Shown: positions 7,109 to 15,454, counted from the stretch's first letter. The stretch: 15,743 nt of DNA from DATAXP01 sp036272935 (GCA_036272935.1 DATAXP010000033.1:1-15743); one strand, 5' to 3'. The notes: generated by a model from the letters alone, not told the origin. Numbers and translations: made by a program.

Positions 7109-8068
7109 TCAATTCTTCGCTTCGCTCTTGGAAACGATAAAGAACTTATCGACGGTCGGCGGGCCGGTCAGGTAGCCGAGCGATGCCAGGAATTTGTCGG
7201 TGGCGGTGAGCGTTTCCAGAAACGGTTTGCTGTCGTACTTGTTGATGTTGAAAAAGCTGTGCGGCATGTCTACCCAGGTTTCCAGGTCGCAGCGGTTGCC
7301 GGCCGCGGCCATCTTCTCGGCGAATGCTTTGTTGCCCGCCAGCAGATTGTCGGCCGTGCCGATCATGATCAGCGTCGGCGGGATGCCGGCGCGCACGTGG
7401 TGATACGGCGAAATCTTCGTGGCGTCGGTCCCCAGGCGCTCGACGAACTCGGGGCGCATCTTCAGCCCTTCGATTGTTGGATCGTCGGCCGGTCCCATCA
7501 GCACCACGGGATTGAACAACACCATCGCATTGGGGCGCGAGCTAATCGCAGTGCTCTCACCTTCTTCGTCCAGGCCGTCGATCGCGCCGGTGCAGGCGGC
7601 GATGTGCCCGCCTGCCGAGCCGCCGCCGGCGGCGATCCGCTCGGGGTCGATCCCTAGCTGCCCGGCGTGTTCACGCACCCAGCGGATCGCGCTCTTGGCA
7701 TCGCGCACGCAGTCGATGACCTTGGCCTTGTGCCGGCTGGCGACACGGTAGTCGGCCGCGATCGCCACCAGGCCGCGCGACGTGAGGTACAACGACTGGT
7801 AGTAGAACTGCGTCGGCGAACCGCTCTGCCAGCCGCCGCCAAAGAAGAACACGATCGCCGGCCGACGATCGCTCGCCTGCCAATCGTCGGGCTTGAAGAT
7901 GTACAGGTTCAGCTTCGCGCCGTCGATCTCCTTGTACGGCTCGACCAGCGCCCCGGGAAGGTCCGGCGGATAGGTACGCCCGGCCCCTTTGACCGGCAAC
8001 GTCACCTCGGCTCTGGCAGCATCGACGACAAACCAACCGATCAACGCGAACGTAAAGGCACGAATCAT
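7109..8068 (-). CDS. Secreted alpha/beta hydrolase (esterase, BD-FAE/HSL-like)
   Basis: The 319-residue protein begins with a signal peptide, MIRAFTFALIGWFVVDAARA, cleaved about residue 20, so it acts outside the cytoplasm. The hydrolase fold shows an oxyanion-hole loop FFFGGGW (74-80, FGGG in place of the HGGG of hormone-sensitive-lipase relatives), nucleophile elbow GGGSAGGH with Ser151, acid GTADNLL with Asp240, and PHSFF with His270. A carboxylester is the likely bond cleaved; the substrate cannot be named, though planctomycetes use such enzymes on acetylated or feruloylated polysaccharides. AGGA lies 8 nt before the ATG. It is 48 bp downstream of the small CxxC gene on the same strand and may belong to the same leftward transcript. 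Confidence 0.88.
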   Translation of the reverse strand: MIRAFTFALIGWFVVDAARAEVTLPVKGAGRTYPPDLPGALVEPYKEIDGAKLNLYIFKPDDWQASDRRPAIVFFFGGGWQSGSPTQFYYQSLYLTSRGLVAIAADYRVASRHKAKVIDCVRDAKSAIRWVREHAGQLGIDPERIAAGGGSAGGHIAACTGAIDGLDEEGESTAISSRPNAMVLFNPVVLMGPADDPTIEGLKMRPEFVERLGTDATKISPYHHVRAGIPPTLIMIGTADNLLAGNKAFAEKMAAAGNRCDLETWVDMPHSFFNINKYDSKPFLETLTATDKFLASLGYLTGPPTVDKFFIVSKSEAKN

Positions 8069-8116
8069 GGCGGCGATCCTGGCGGCAAGAAAGAGGGAGG
8101 CTCCTAGTATAGCGTC

Positions 8117-8482
8117 TCACAGGGCGCGGCGTTCGAACTGGGCCCGCACCTCTGGCAGCGGATACTCGATGATCGGCCGGTCGCTGCCGACCAGCTCGCG
8201 CAGCCGCCGCCAGCCGCGCGTCACCAGCGCTTCGCGTTCGCGCACGAACGCCGGGTCGAGCCCGCGCTTGTCGAACGGCCCAGACTCGACGATCGGTTCG
8301 AATTCATCGTCGACGATGAACTGCGCCAGCGCCGGGTTGCAGCGGATGTGCCGCTCGCGAGTCGTGTGCAGCGTTTCGGGATCGACCATGCCGATCACGT
8401 AGCGCAGGTACAGGTCGCTATCGGCGAGCCCTTCGACGTCGCCTCCACACACGTCGCAGAGGTAGCCGGTTTCGCATTTCAT
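8117..8482 (-). CDS. Small CxxC/HxxC protein of unknown function
   Basis: 121 residues with no signal peptide or membrane span. The ATG at 8482 overlaps the TGA of the ROK kinase gene in an ATGA, which fixes the start and implies translational coupling. The N-terminus has YLCDVCGG (Cys9, Cys12) and a second pair ERHIRC (His45, Cys48), a spacing that could bind one zinc ion like a small zinc ribbon. The rest is charged and probably helical (PAFVREREALVTRGWRRLREL). The frame runs open upstream across the kinase gene, but that part is an artefact of GC-rich DNA. I do not recognise a named family. Confidence 0.75.
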   Translation of the reverse strand: MKCETGYLCDVCGGDVEGLADSDLYLRYVIGMVDPETLHTTRERHIRCNPALAQFIVDDEFEPIVESGPFDKRGLDPAFVREREALVTRGWRRLRELVGSDRPIIEYPLPEVRAQFERRAL

Positions 8483-9393
8483 GGGGCGACGCGCGGGGCA
8501 AGCGACGCGGCTAAATGGAGTGCCCCGTGGATGACCATTTCTTCGCCGAGGGCGGCCGGAACGATCGTGTACTTGCCGCGCAACGGTGGAAACACGTAGC
8601 GATCGACCGCGGCGCGCAGCGGCTCGAAGAACAACCGCTCGCCCAACAGCGACACGCCGCCGCCGATCACCACCACCCCGGGCGACACCAGCGTGAGCAC
8701 TTGCGCGATTGCCCAACCGAGCGCCTGCCACGCGTGGTTTAGCACCTCCACGGCTGCCGCGTCTCCTGCGGCTGCCGCCTGGCCGACCAGCTCGGCGGTC
8801 CAAAGTGCGCCGTCGCTGCGTGGCTTGAGCGATCGATTCGCGGCGGCGGCAATCCCTGGCCCCGCGGCGATCGACTCGACGGTGTGATGAGCATCGCCGG
8901 CCTCGAGGCCGGGGCGCAGGTGGCCGATCTCCGCCGCTCCGGCGCCCGAGCCGCGATAGATTTCTCCGTCGATCACCAACCCGCCGCCGATGCCGGTCCC
9001 CACGGTAATGTAGAACACCGGATTGCGGCCACGCCCGGCGCCGTCGCGGGCTTCGGCCAAGGCGGCTACGTCGGCATCGTTGCCCAAGGCCGCGAAGAGG
9101 CCAAGCTTGAATTGGAGCCATTCGACAATTGGAAAATTGTTCCAGCCTTCGACCTGATGGCTGGTGATCGTTCGGCCGTGCTCGACGTCGACGGGTCCGC
9201 CGAAGCCGATGCCTGCCGCCGCCAGGCGATGCCGCGCGGCCAGCTCGCGCCCCACGCACTCGATCTGTTCGAGGATGGCGAGTGCGCCGCGCGCTCGATC
9301 GACCGTGCGGCGCTCGAGTGCTACGAGCTTGCCGTCGCCACAGCCCACGCCAAGCTGCAACTTGGTGCCGCCGATCTCGATGCCAAGCAACAT
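8479..9393 (-). CDS. ROK-family sugar kinase (glucokinase-like)
   Basis: The 304-residue protein has the ROK/ASKHA pattern: phosphate-1 loop GIEIGGTKLQLGV (4-16), GIGFGGPVDV (61-70), catalytic Asp106 in LGNDADVAALAEA, phosphate-2 loop YITVGTGIGGGLVIDGEI (128-145), AEIGHLRPG with His158, and the adenosine loop VVVIGGGVSLLGE (240-252). It should phosphorylate a hexose with ATP in the cytoplasm; glucose is likely but not provable. The Cys-rich zinc motif that normally follows GEIGH (CxCGxxGCxE) is absent and replaced by GDAHHTVESIAAG, keeping only a Glu. The start ATG has a GGA about 12 nt upstream. It is 45 bp after the LTxxQ gene and coupled to the small CxxC gene. Confidence 0.88.
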   Translation of the reverse strand: MLLGIEIGGTKLQLGVGCGDGKLVALERRTVDRARGALAILEQIECVGRELAARHRLAAAGIGFGGPVDVEHGRTITSHQVEGWNNFPIVEWLQFKLGLFAALGNDADVAALAEARDGAGRGRNPVFYITVGTGIGGGLVIDGEIYRGSGAGAAEIGHLRPGLEAGDAHHTVESIAAGPGIAAAANRSLKPRSDGALWTAELVGQAAAAGDAAAVEVLNHAWQALGWAIAQVLTLVSPGVVVIGGGVSLLGERLFFEPLRAAVDRYVFPPLRGKYTIVPAALGEEMVIHGALHLAASLAPRVAP

Positions 9394-9438
9394 GTCGCGC
9401 GTGGGTTCCTTGCCGGCCTGGCTAATTTCGCGGCAGGC

Positions 9439-10263
9439 TCACTTCGCGGGCGGCTCGGCAACGGTCGTTTGCGACGGCTCGGGTGCATGCGTTGCGACCA
9501 CCTCGTGCTTGCCGGCTAGCCAGTTGGCGATCGGCAGCTTGTCGCCGGTCAGCTTGGCGTACGCTTCCTTCTGCTCGGCCGTGAGCACGTCGAGAGCCAA
9601 GCCGTCGAACACCGCGCGCTTCGCCAGCAACAGCGGAAGCCGAGCAACGCCAGACGCGCGCGACTTGCCGGTCGGCGTGACGCTGAACCTGCGGCTGGGT
9701 TTGCTGGTCGGCTTATCGCGATTGTCGTCGGTGCTCAATTGACTGAAGAGCGCGTCCAACTGCGCGCGCTGCGATGTGGTGAGGTGAAGCGTTGCCGCCA
9801 CGTCGGGATCGTGCAACCCACGCGCGGCACCTTGCATTTGCAGGCGGATGCCGTGGAACCGTTGCTGTTGCTCGGGCGTGAGCAGCGCCATCAGCCGCGG
9901 CAGGTACTTGGCATCGAGCGCCTTGAGCTTTTGCTTCAGCGCCGCCGGCCGCTCGCTGGGCTGGCGCTTTGAGAGCTCTTCAAGGTCGGCCGCGATCTCT
10001 TGCCGCAGCGCCTGCAACTCCGCTTTTTGCTGCCGAGTGGTCTGCAAGAGATCATCGATCGGCTTCATCACGTCGTCGAGCACAGCCAGCGGCGCCATGA
10101 TCAGTCCTTGCGCCACCGAATCGACCACGACCGAAGCCGCGCCGGCCATCTGGTTGCCGGCCGCCGTGGCAGCCTCGCTTCCTGCCCGAGCGCCAGGCTC
10201 GTAAGCCATCGACATCTGCGCGCCGGCAGTCAGCAACAACACGACCACGTATCGAAGTGCCAT
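9439..10263 (-). CDS. Secreted LTxxQ-motif protein, unknown function
   Basis: 274 residues. AGAGG sits 7 nt before the ATG. A signal peptide (MALRYVVVLLLTAGAQMSMA) is followed by an Ala-rich stretch, then a probable coiled coil (about 64-118; QTTRQQKAELQALRQEIAADLEEL). Three LTxxQ signatures follow: LTPEQQQRF (128), LTTSQRAQL (161) and LTAEQKEAY (227). LTxxQ motifs occur in periplasmic Spy/CpxP-type proteins and in many planctomycete secreted proteins of unknown role, so an envelope or periplasmic chaperone-like function is possible but unproven. A basic, Ser/Thr-rich linker (182-205) separates the last motif, and the C-terminal 20 residues are Pro/Ala-rich. Upstream 101 bp (10264-10364) separate it from the SIS gene and may hold its own promoter, though I see no convincing boxes. 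Confidence 0.72.
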   Translation of the reverse strand: MALRYVVVLLLTAGAQMSMAYEPGARAGSEAATAAGNQMAGAASVVVDSVAQGLIMAPLAVLDDVMKPIDDLLQTTRQQKAELQALRQEIAADLEELSKRQPSERPAALKQKLKALDAKYLPRLMALLTPEQQQRFHGIRLQMQGAARGLHDPDVAATLHLTTSQRAQLDALFSQLSTDDNRDKPTSKPSRRFSVTPTGKSRASGVARLPLLLAKRAVFDGLALDVLTAEQKEAYAKLTGDKLPIANWLAGKHEVVATHAPEPSQTTVAEPPAK

Positions 10264-10364
10264 GATTTTGCCTCTTTCGACCGTAAATGGTGCATCGTCA
10301 TTTCGACAGCTTGAACGAATTCAACACGCGAGTTGCCGCATCGAGTTCCGACCGCTACATGATC

Positions 10365-10979
10365 TCACGCCTGCTCATTGTAGCGCCCCTCGCCGTTGAT
10401 CCGCGCGAACACGTCGTTCAGCACCCAGTGGAACAGCGCCAAATGGATGCTCTCGACCATCCCCATATCGTGCAGCGGCACGTGCAGGCCGGACTGGGCC
10501 ATCTGCTTTAGCTTGCCGCCGCCAAAGCCGGTGAGGCCGAACGTCTTTAGATCGTGCCGGTTGGCCCAGTCGACCGCCGCCAGCACGTTGGGACTGTTGC
10601 CCGAGCCGCTGATGGCAATCGCCACGTCGCCGGGGCCGCCGTAGTTCATCAGTTGCTGCACGAAAATCTGGTCGTAGCCCACGTCGTTGCCCACGGCCAA
10701 AATCCAGCCGAGGTTGTCGGTCAGGCTCATCACCTTGAGGCGTTTCTTCGATTCGTCGCGCAGGTCGCTTTCGCGCAAGGAGCTTTTGCCCAGGTCCTCG
10801 CTCATGTGCGTGGCGGTGGTCCCCGAGCCGCCGTTGCCGAAGATGAACACGAACTTGCCGCTGTCCCAGGCTTCGTAGATCAGGTCGGCCCAGGTGTTCA
10901 GCGATTTCTGATCGACGCGGTCGAGCTCATCGTGCAGCCGCTTCACATAGGCGGCGGCATCGAGCGTGGCACCCAACAT
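10365..10979 (-). CDS. SIS-domain phosphosugar isomerase-like protein (GmhA-like)
   Basis: 204 residues from the ATG at 10979, chosen because GGGGAG lies 7 nt upstream; the frame stays open further right but without a start signal and partly through a repeat. The SIS core is clear: FVFIFGNGGSGTTATHMSEDL (43-63) matches the GNGGSxxxxxH phosphosugar loop of sedoheptulose-7-phosphate isomerase, and VAIAISGSGNSPNVLAAVDWA (119-139) is the second sugar-phosphate loop. The zinc positions of E. coli GmhA map to His58, Asp62 (Glu in GmhA), Glu176 (Gln in GmhA) and His184, so metal binding is plausible but altered. The enzyme may isomerise a ketose phosphate for ADP-heptose, or may be a DiaA-like non-catalytic relative. 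No other heptose genes are nearby. Confidence 0.82.
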   Translation of the reverse strand: MLGATLDAAAYVKRLHDELDRVDQKSLNTWADLIYEAWDSGKFVFIFGNGGSGTTATHMSEDLGKSSLRESDLRDESKKRLKVMSLTDNLGWILAVGNDVGYDQIFVQQLMNYGGPGDVAIAISGSGNSPNVLAAVDWANRHDLKTFGLTGFGGGKLKQMAQSGLHVPLHDMGMVESIHLALFHWVLNDVFARINGEGRYNEQA

Positions 10980-11271
10980 GCAGATACTCCCCCAAGGCAC
11001 AGCACTCTGCGGCGAGGCCTCGATTCTAACCCCTTGGAGCGGTTTCGACCACGCGGGATGGGCCAGAATGTCGGGCCGCTTCAGCGTTGGAATTGGCAAG
11101 CTGTAGGGTGCCGTCGAGTCCGCGAGACGCACCAGCCTCCGGTGCGTCGCGCTGCGCTTGACGCACGCTACGTTGTCGACCGGCCGGGAACCATGTGCAA
11201 AGGAGCATGCTGCTAGCAAGCGGCTGCGGTATCATGACGGTTGGGAGAAAAGCAATTCTATCGATCGATCG
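10980..11271. other. Divergent intergenic region, 292 bp
   Basis: It holds the ribosome site of the leftward SIS gene, the palindromic repeat 11103-11171, and the presumed promoter of the rightward sensor gene. TATCAT at 11230-11235 resembles a -10 box but no matching -35 box is convincing. ATCGATCGATCG (11259-11270), just before the sensor start, is a self-complementary tract; its meaning is unknown. Confidence 0.4.
11103..11171. repeat. Imperfect palindromic repeat upstream of the sensor gene
   Basis: The sequence starting GTAGGGTGCCGTCGAG (11103) and ending in GCGCTTGACGCACGCTAC (11171) is an imperfect inverted repeat. Both arms carry GTAG-GTG-GTC...GACGCACC with a few mismatches and single-base gaps, meeting around GCCTCC. 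Such GACGCACC palindromes are dispersed repeats in many bacterial genomes. It lies in the roughly 290-bp gap between the divergent SIS and sensor genes, so any promoter for the sensor lies to its right. Confidence 0.6.
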
Positions 11272-14200
11272 GTGGCGCCCGTGATTGATGAACCGGTCGA
11301 AGATCAGCAGCTCGACGCCACCGGCCCCGAGCCGACGGAAGAACCCGATCGGCTTGCCGAACCGGTCGATGGCGAGCAGCCGCCGCGGTTGGCGTTCCCT
11401 GTGATCGGCATGGGGGCCAGCGCCGGCGGGCTCGAGGCCTACAGCGATTTCTTCAAGGCAATGGCCCCCGACAGCGGCATGGCCTTCGTTCTGATCCAGC
11501 ATCTTCCGCCCGAGCGCGAAAGCATGATGGCGGAGATTCTGGCCAAGCGCACCGAGATGCCGGTGCGCGAGGTGGTCGACGGCGTCGAAGTCGAGGCGAA
11601 CCACGTCTACGTCATTCGCCCGGGACACACGCTCACCATCAAGGACGGTCGGTTGCACCTGGGCGAGCCGCTGGAGAAGCCAGGCCACCGCCGCCCGGTC
11701 GACGATTTTTTCCGCTCGCTGGCCGAAGAGCAGCGCGAGCGCGCGGTGTGCGTGATCATGTCGGGCATGGGGAGCAATGGCACGGCCGGAGCGCAGGCGA
11801 TCAAGGCGGTCGGCGGCGTATGCATTGCCCAGGAGCCGGAGAGCGCGAAGTTTCCCTCGATGCCGCGCGCGCTGATCGATTCCGGGCTGGCCGACTTCGT
11901 GCTGCGTCCCCCGGACGTTTCCGATTTTTTGCTGCGCTATTCGACGCACCCTTATGTCCGCGGACGCGTGCCCGCAACGCTGCCGCGCAGCGAGCGGCAG
12001 CACCTGCAAGAGGTGTTCGCCATTCTTCGCACGCGCACACGGCACAGCTTCGATGGCTACAAAAAGCCGACCGTGCTGCGCCGCATCCAGCGCCGCATGG
12101 GATTGCACCAGGTGCACGAACTGGCCGAGTACGTGCGGCTGCTGCGGCAAAGCACCATCGAGGTCAGCGCGCTGGCCGACGACCTGATGATCCACGTGAC
12201 GGGCTTTTTCCGCGATGCGGATGCGTGGCAGGCGCTGTACCAACGGGTAGTCGTGCCGTTAGCGGCCGACCGCGACAGCGACGCCTCGATCCGCGCGTGG
12301 GTCACAGCGTGCTCCAGCGGCGAAGAGGCCTACACGCTGGCGATGCTGCTGGTCGAAGCGATGGAGGCGGCCGGCAAGCAGTTCGACATCAAGGTCTTCG
12401 CCACCGACACCGCCGACCGCACCCTGTCGCAGGCGCGCGGTGGCGTGTATCCGGGCGGCATCGAAGGCGAGATCACTCCCGAGCGGCTCCAGCGGTTCTT
12501 CGACAAGGACGATTCATCGTACCGCGTGAAGCAGGAGCTGCGCGAGCTGGTGGTGTTCGCGCCGCAGAACGTGCTGCAAGACCCGCCGTTCTCGCGGTTG
12601 GATATATGCACCTGCCGTAACCTGCTGATCTATCTCGAGCCCGAGATGCAGCGGCGCGTGCTGGCGCTGCTGCACTTCGGCATCCGCGAAGGGGGCGCAC
12701 TGTTCCTGGGCAACTCCGAGACGGTTGCCGGCACCGACGAGCTGTTCGAGCCGCTGGACAAGCGCTGGCGGATCTTTCGCCGCGTGGGGCCGACGCGCCA
12801 CGGCTCGGTCGATTTTGTGCTGCCGCCGGCCGCCGTGCCTCCGGGGCTCGAGCGGGAGTACGCCGAGCTGCGGACGCTGCCATGGGTGTCGATCGCCCAA
12901 GTCGCGAACAAGGCGCTGTTGCAACGGTACACGCCGCCAAGCGTGGTGGTCGACCGGCAACTGCGCATCGTCTACTTCCATGGCAGCACGGAGCGATTCC
13001 TGTCGCAGCCCGCCGGCGAGCCAACGCGCGAGCTGCTGTCGCTGGCGCGCGACGGGGTGCGCGGTGCCGTGCGTGCCGCGCTGCACCAGGCGATGACGCA
13101 AAACGAACGGGTCACGGTGCGCGACGGGCTGGTAGAAAGTGAAGCGGGCAACATGCGGATCGAGGTGACCGTCGCTCCGCTCGATCACCGCGCGGCAGCG
13201 GGCTACTTCCTGGTGAGCTTCACCCAGCGCCCCGACATTCCCGTGCCGCCGCTGGAAGGGGCGCCGCGCGAGGCGGCCGACGCCCAACGGCTCGAAGACG
13301 AGTTGCGCCGCGTCCGCGACGAGCTGCAAAGCGCGGTCGAAGAGCTGCAAACCAGCAACGAGGAGATGAAGGCCAGTAACGAAGAGACCACCAGCATCAA
13401 CGAGGAGCTGCAAAGCACCAACGAGGAGCTCGAAACCAGCAAGGAAGAGTTGCAGTCGCTGAACGAAGAACTGACCACCGTCAACGCCCAGCTCCACACC
13501 AAGATGGAAGAGCTCGAGGCCACGACCAGCGACCTGGCCAGCTTGCTCAGCAGCACCGAAATCGGCGTCGTGTTCCTCGACACCCAGTTCTGTATCCGCC
13601 GCTTCACGCCGGCCGTGAAAGACCTGTTCGACCTGATCCCCGCCGACGTGGGTCGGCCGCTGAACGACTTGGCCCGGAAGTTCGAGGATCCCGAGCTGCT
13701 GGACGACGCCCGCGCGGTGCTCGATCGGCTGGTGCCCGTCGAGAAGGAAATCCAGAGCGAAAGCGGCAAGTGGTACATGCGCCGGGTGCTGCCGTACCGC
13801 ACCGGCGATCATCGCATTGGCGGCGTGGTTGTGACGTTCGTCGACATCAGCCGCCGCCGGCAGGCCGAACGCGATCTCCAGCAGTCGCATGCGCGCTTGC
13901 AAGCGGTGCTCGACCAGATGCCGGCCGCCGTGATCCTGGCCGAGCCGAGCGGCCGGATCACGTTCATCAACAAAGCCGTCGAGCGAGTGCTGGGGTATGC
14001 CGAACCGCTGGCGCCGGGAGCCGACGGCTACCGTGGCTGGCCGTTCCTGCGCCTCGACTGCCGCCCTTACGCCCCGGACGAGACTCCCTTGGCGCGGGCG
14101 ATCCAGCACGGCGAAACGGTCGTCGGCGAGCTGATGTGCTTCCGACGCCCCGACAGCAGCCAGGTGTACGTGTCGGTCAACGCGGCGCCGATCCGCGACG

Positions 14201-15444
14201 CGGCGGGCAATGTGATGGCCGGCGTGCTGGCCTGCACCGACATGACCGAGCAGCGCCGCGCCGCGGAAGTGTTGCACGAGGCGAAGGAAGCCGCGGAAGC
14301 CGCCAATCACGCCAAGGATCGCTTTCTGGCCATGGTGTCGCACGAGCTGCGCACGCCGCTTTCGGCGATCGCGCTGTGGACCAAAGTGCTCTCATCCAAG
14401 GGCACTTCGCCCGAGCAATTCGAAGAGGCGGTGCACGGCATCGAGCACGGCATCCAGGCGCAGAAGCGGTTGATCGAGGACCTGATCGACACGGCGCGCA
14501 TCGCCACCGGCAAGTTCCGGCTCGATCTGCAACCCCTCGAGCTGTCGCCGATCGTCGCGCAGGCGATCCACGACGTCCGTCCCACGGCCCAGGCGAAAGG
14601 GATCGCGATTCACGAACAACTGGCGACGGGCGTCGGCGTGGTCCTGGCGGATGCCGATCGCCTGGACCAGGTCGTGAGCAACCTGTTGGCCAACGCCGTG
14701 AAATTCACGCCCCCCAAGGGGGACGTGACGGTGCGGCTCTCGCAGCTCGACCACCATTTCGAGATCCAGGTCGCCGACACCGGCCAGGGAATTGCCCCCG
14801 AACTGTTGCCGCACGTGTTCGCGCCGTTCAGGCAGTCTGAGCTGTCGAACACCCGGCGCTCCGCCGCCGGCCTGGGCCTGGGGCTGGCCATCGCCAAGCA
14901 GATCGTCGAGATGCACGGCGGCTCGATCGACGTTGCCAGTCCTGGACTCGGACAAGGCACCACGGCAACCGTAACCTTGCCGCTTGTCGACCGCGCGGAC
15001 CCCATGCCGGCCGTGCGTCGCGGCCCACAGGCTGCTGCGGAATCGTCGTTTGGGGACAGGCTTCCTGGCCTCAAGATTCTGGTCGTGGAGGACGACGACG
15101 CGAATCGCAAGGCAGCGGCAACCTTGTTGCGCGGGGCCGGTGCTCTGGTGGTGGCGGTCGAAACCGCCGAGCTAGCCTTGGCCGAATGGGAAAAATCGCG
15201 GCCCGACGTGATGATCGCCGATATTGGGCTGCCAGGCATGGACGGCTACGCGCTGCTGCGAGAAATCCGTCGCCGGGAAGCGGAAGCGCAACAGCCGCCG
15301 TTGCCGGCAATCGCTTTAACGGCCCTGTCCGGCGATCGCGACCGCGAGGCAGCGCGCAGCGCCGGCTACGAGCGGCTGCTGGGCAAGCCACCGGACTCGG
15401 AGCAGATTATCCAGGCGATGGAGCAGTTGCGGAATCGGCGCTGA
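11272..15444 (+). CDS. CheB-CheR-PAS-histidine kinase-receiver hybrid sensor protein
   Basis: About 1390 residues. Order: disordered acidic N-terminus; CheB methylesterase (43-225; Ser50 in GASAGG, His77 in QHLPP, but Asn169 in GMGSNG where CheB has Asp); CheR methyltransferase (about 245-505; FFRD, TACSSGEEAYTLAM, ATDTADRTL, CRNLLIYL); PAS (540-650); heptad coiled coil (669-755); PAS (757-860); PAS (872-995); HisKA with His1024 (SHELRTP); HATPase with Asn1137/Asn1141, DTGQGIAP and GLGLGLAI; receiver with Asp1274/1275, phospho-acceptor Asp1317, Thr1350, Lys1372. It probably couples receptor-type methylation chemistry with phosphorelay as a cytoplasmic sensor. No transmembrane helix, chemoreceptor or cheA is adjacent. 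The start is uncertain: the GTGs at 11272 and 11281 both lack a good ribosome site, and the frame also extends to TTG 11158 inside a repeat. Confidence 0.9.
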   Translation: MAPVIDEPVEDQQLDATGPEPTEEPDRLAEPVDGEQPPRLAFPVIGMGASAGGLEAYSDFFKAMAPDSGMAFVLIQHLPPERESMMAEILAKRTEMPVREVVDGVEVEANHVYVIRPGHTLTIKDGRLHLGEPLEKPGHRRPVDDFFRSLAEEQRERAVCVIMSGMGSNGTAGAQAIKAVGGVCIAQEPESAKFPSMPRALIDSGLADFVLRPPDVSDFLLRYSTHPYVRGRVPATLPRSERQHLQEVFAILRTRTRHSFDGYKKPTVLRRIQRRMGLHQVHELAEYVRLLRQSTIEVSALADDLMIHVTGFFRDADAWQALYQRVVVPLAADRDSDASIRAWVTACSSGEEAYTLAMLLVEAMEAAGKQFDIKVFATDTADRTLSQARGGVYPGGIEGEITPERLQRFFDKDDSSYRVKQELRELVVFAPQNVLQDPPFSRLDICTCRNLLIYLEPEMQRRVLALLHFGIREGGALFLGNSETVAGTDELFEPLDKRWRIFRRVGPTRHGSVDFVLPPAAVPPGLEREYAELRTLPWVSIAQVANKALLQRYTPPSVVVDRQLRIVYFHGSTERFLSQPAGEPTRELLSLARDGVRGAVRAALHQAMTQNERVTVRDGLVESEAGNMRIEVTVAPLDHRAAAGYFLVSFTQRPDIPVPPLEGAPREAADAQRLEDELRRVRDELQSAVEELQTSNEEMKASNEETTSINEELQSTNEELETSKEELQSLNEELTTVNAQLHTKMEELEATTSDLASLLSSTEIGVVFLDTQFCIRRFTPAVKDLFDLIPADVGRPLNDLARKFEDPELLDDARAVLDRLVPVEKEIQSESGKWYMRRVLPYRTGDHRIGGVVVTFVDISRRRQAERDLQQSHARLQAVLDQMPAAVILAEPSGRITFINKAVERVLGYAEPLAPGADGYRGWPFLRLDCRPYAPDETPLARAIQHGETVVGELMCFRRPDSSQVYVSVNAAPIRDAAGNVMAGVLACTDMTEQRRAAEVLHEAKEAAEAANHAKDRFLAMVSHELRTPLSAIALWTKVLSSKGTSPEQFEEAVHGIEHGIQAQKRLIEDLIDTARIATGKFRLDLQPLELSPIVAQAIHDVRPTAQAKGIAIHEQLATGVGVVLADADRLDQVVSNLLANAVKFTPPKGDVTVRLSQLDHHFEIQVADTGQGIAPELLPHVFAPFRQSELSNTRRSAAGLGLGLAIAKQIVEMHGGSIDVASPGLGQGTTATVTLPLVDRADPMPAVRRGPQAAAESSFGDRLPGLKILVVEDDDANRKAAATLLRGAGALVVAVETAELALAEWEKSRPDVMIADIGLPGMDGYALLREIRRREAEAQQPPLPAIALTALSGDRDREAARSAGYERLLGKPPDSEQIIQAMEQLRNRR

Positions 15445-15454
15445 TGGCTCCGCG

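Noticed and set aside
8483..9259. N-terminal extension of the small CxxC protein
   Set aside because: It overlaps the ROK kinase in another frame and is Arg-rich low-complexity sequence; the ATGA overlap gives the sensible start at 8482.
11158..11271. TTG start at 11158 for the sensor gene
   Set aside because: It falls inside a dispersed palindromic repeat, has no ribosome site, and would add residues unlike the family's N-terminus.
12514..14343. 609-codon open frame on the minus strand
   Set aside because: Antisense to the CheB-CheR-kinase fusion; the apparent repeats in its translation simply mirror the heptad region.
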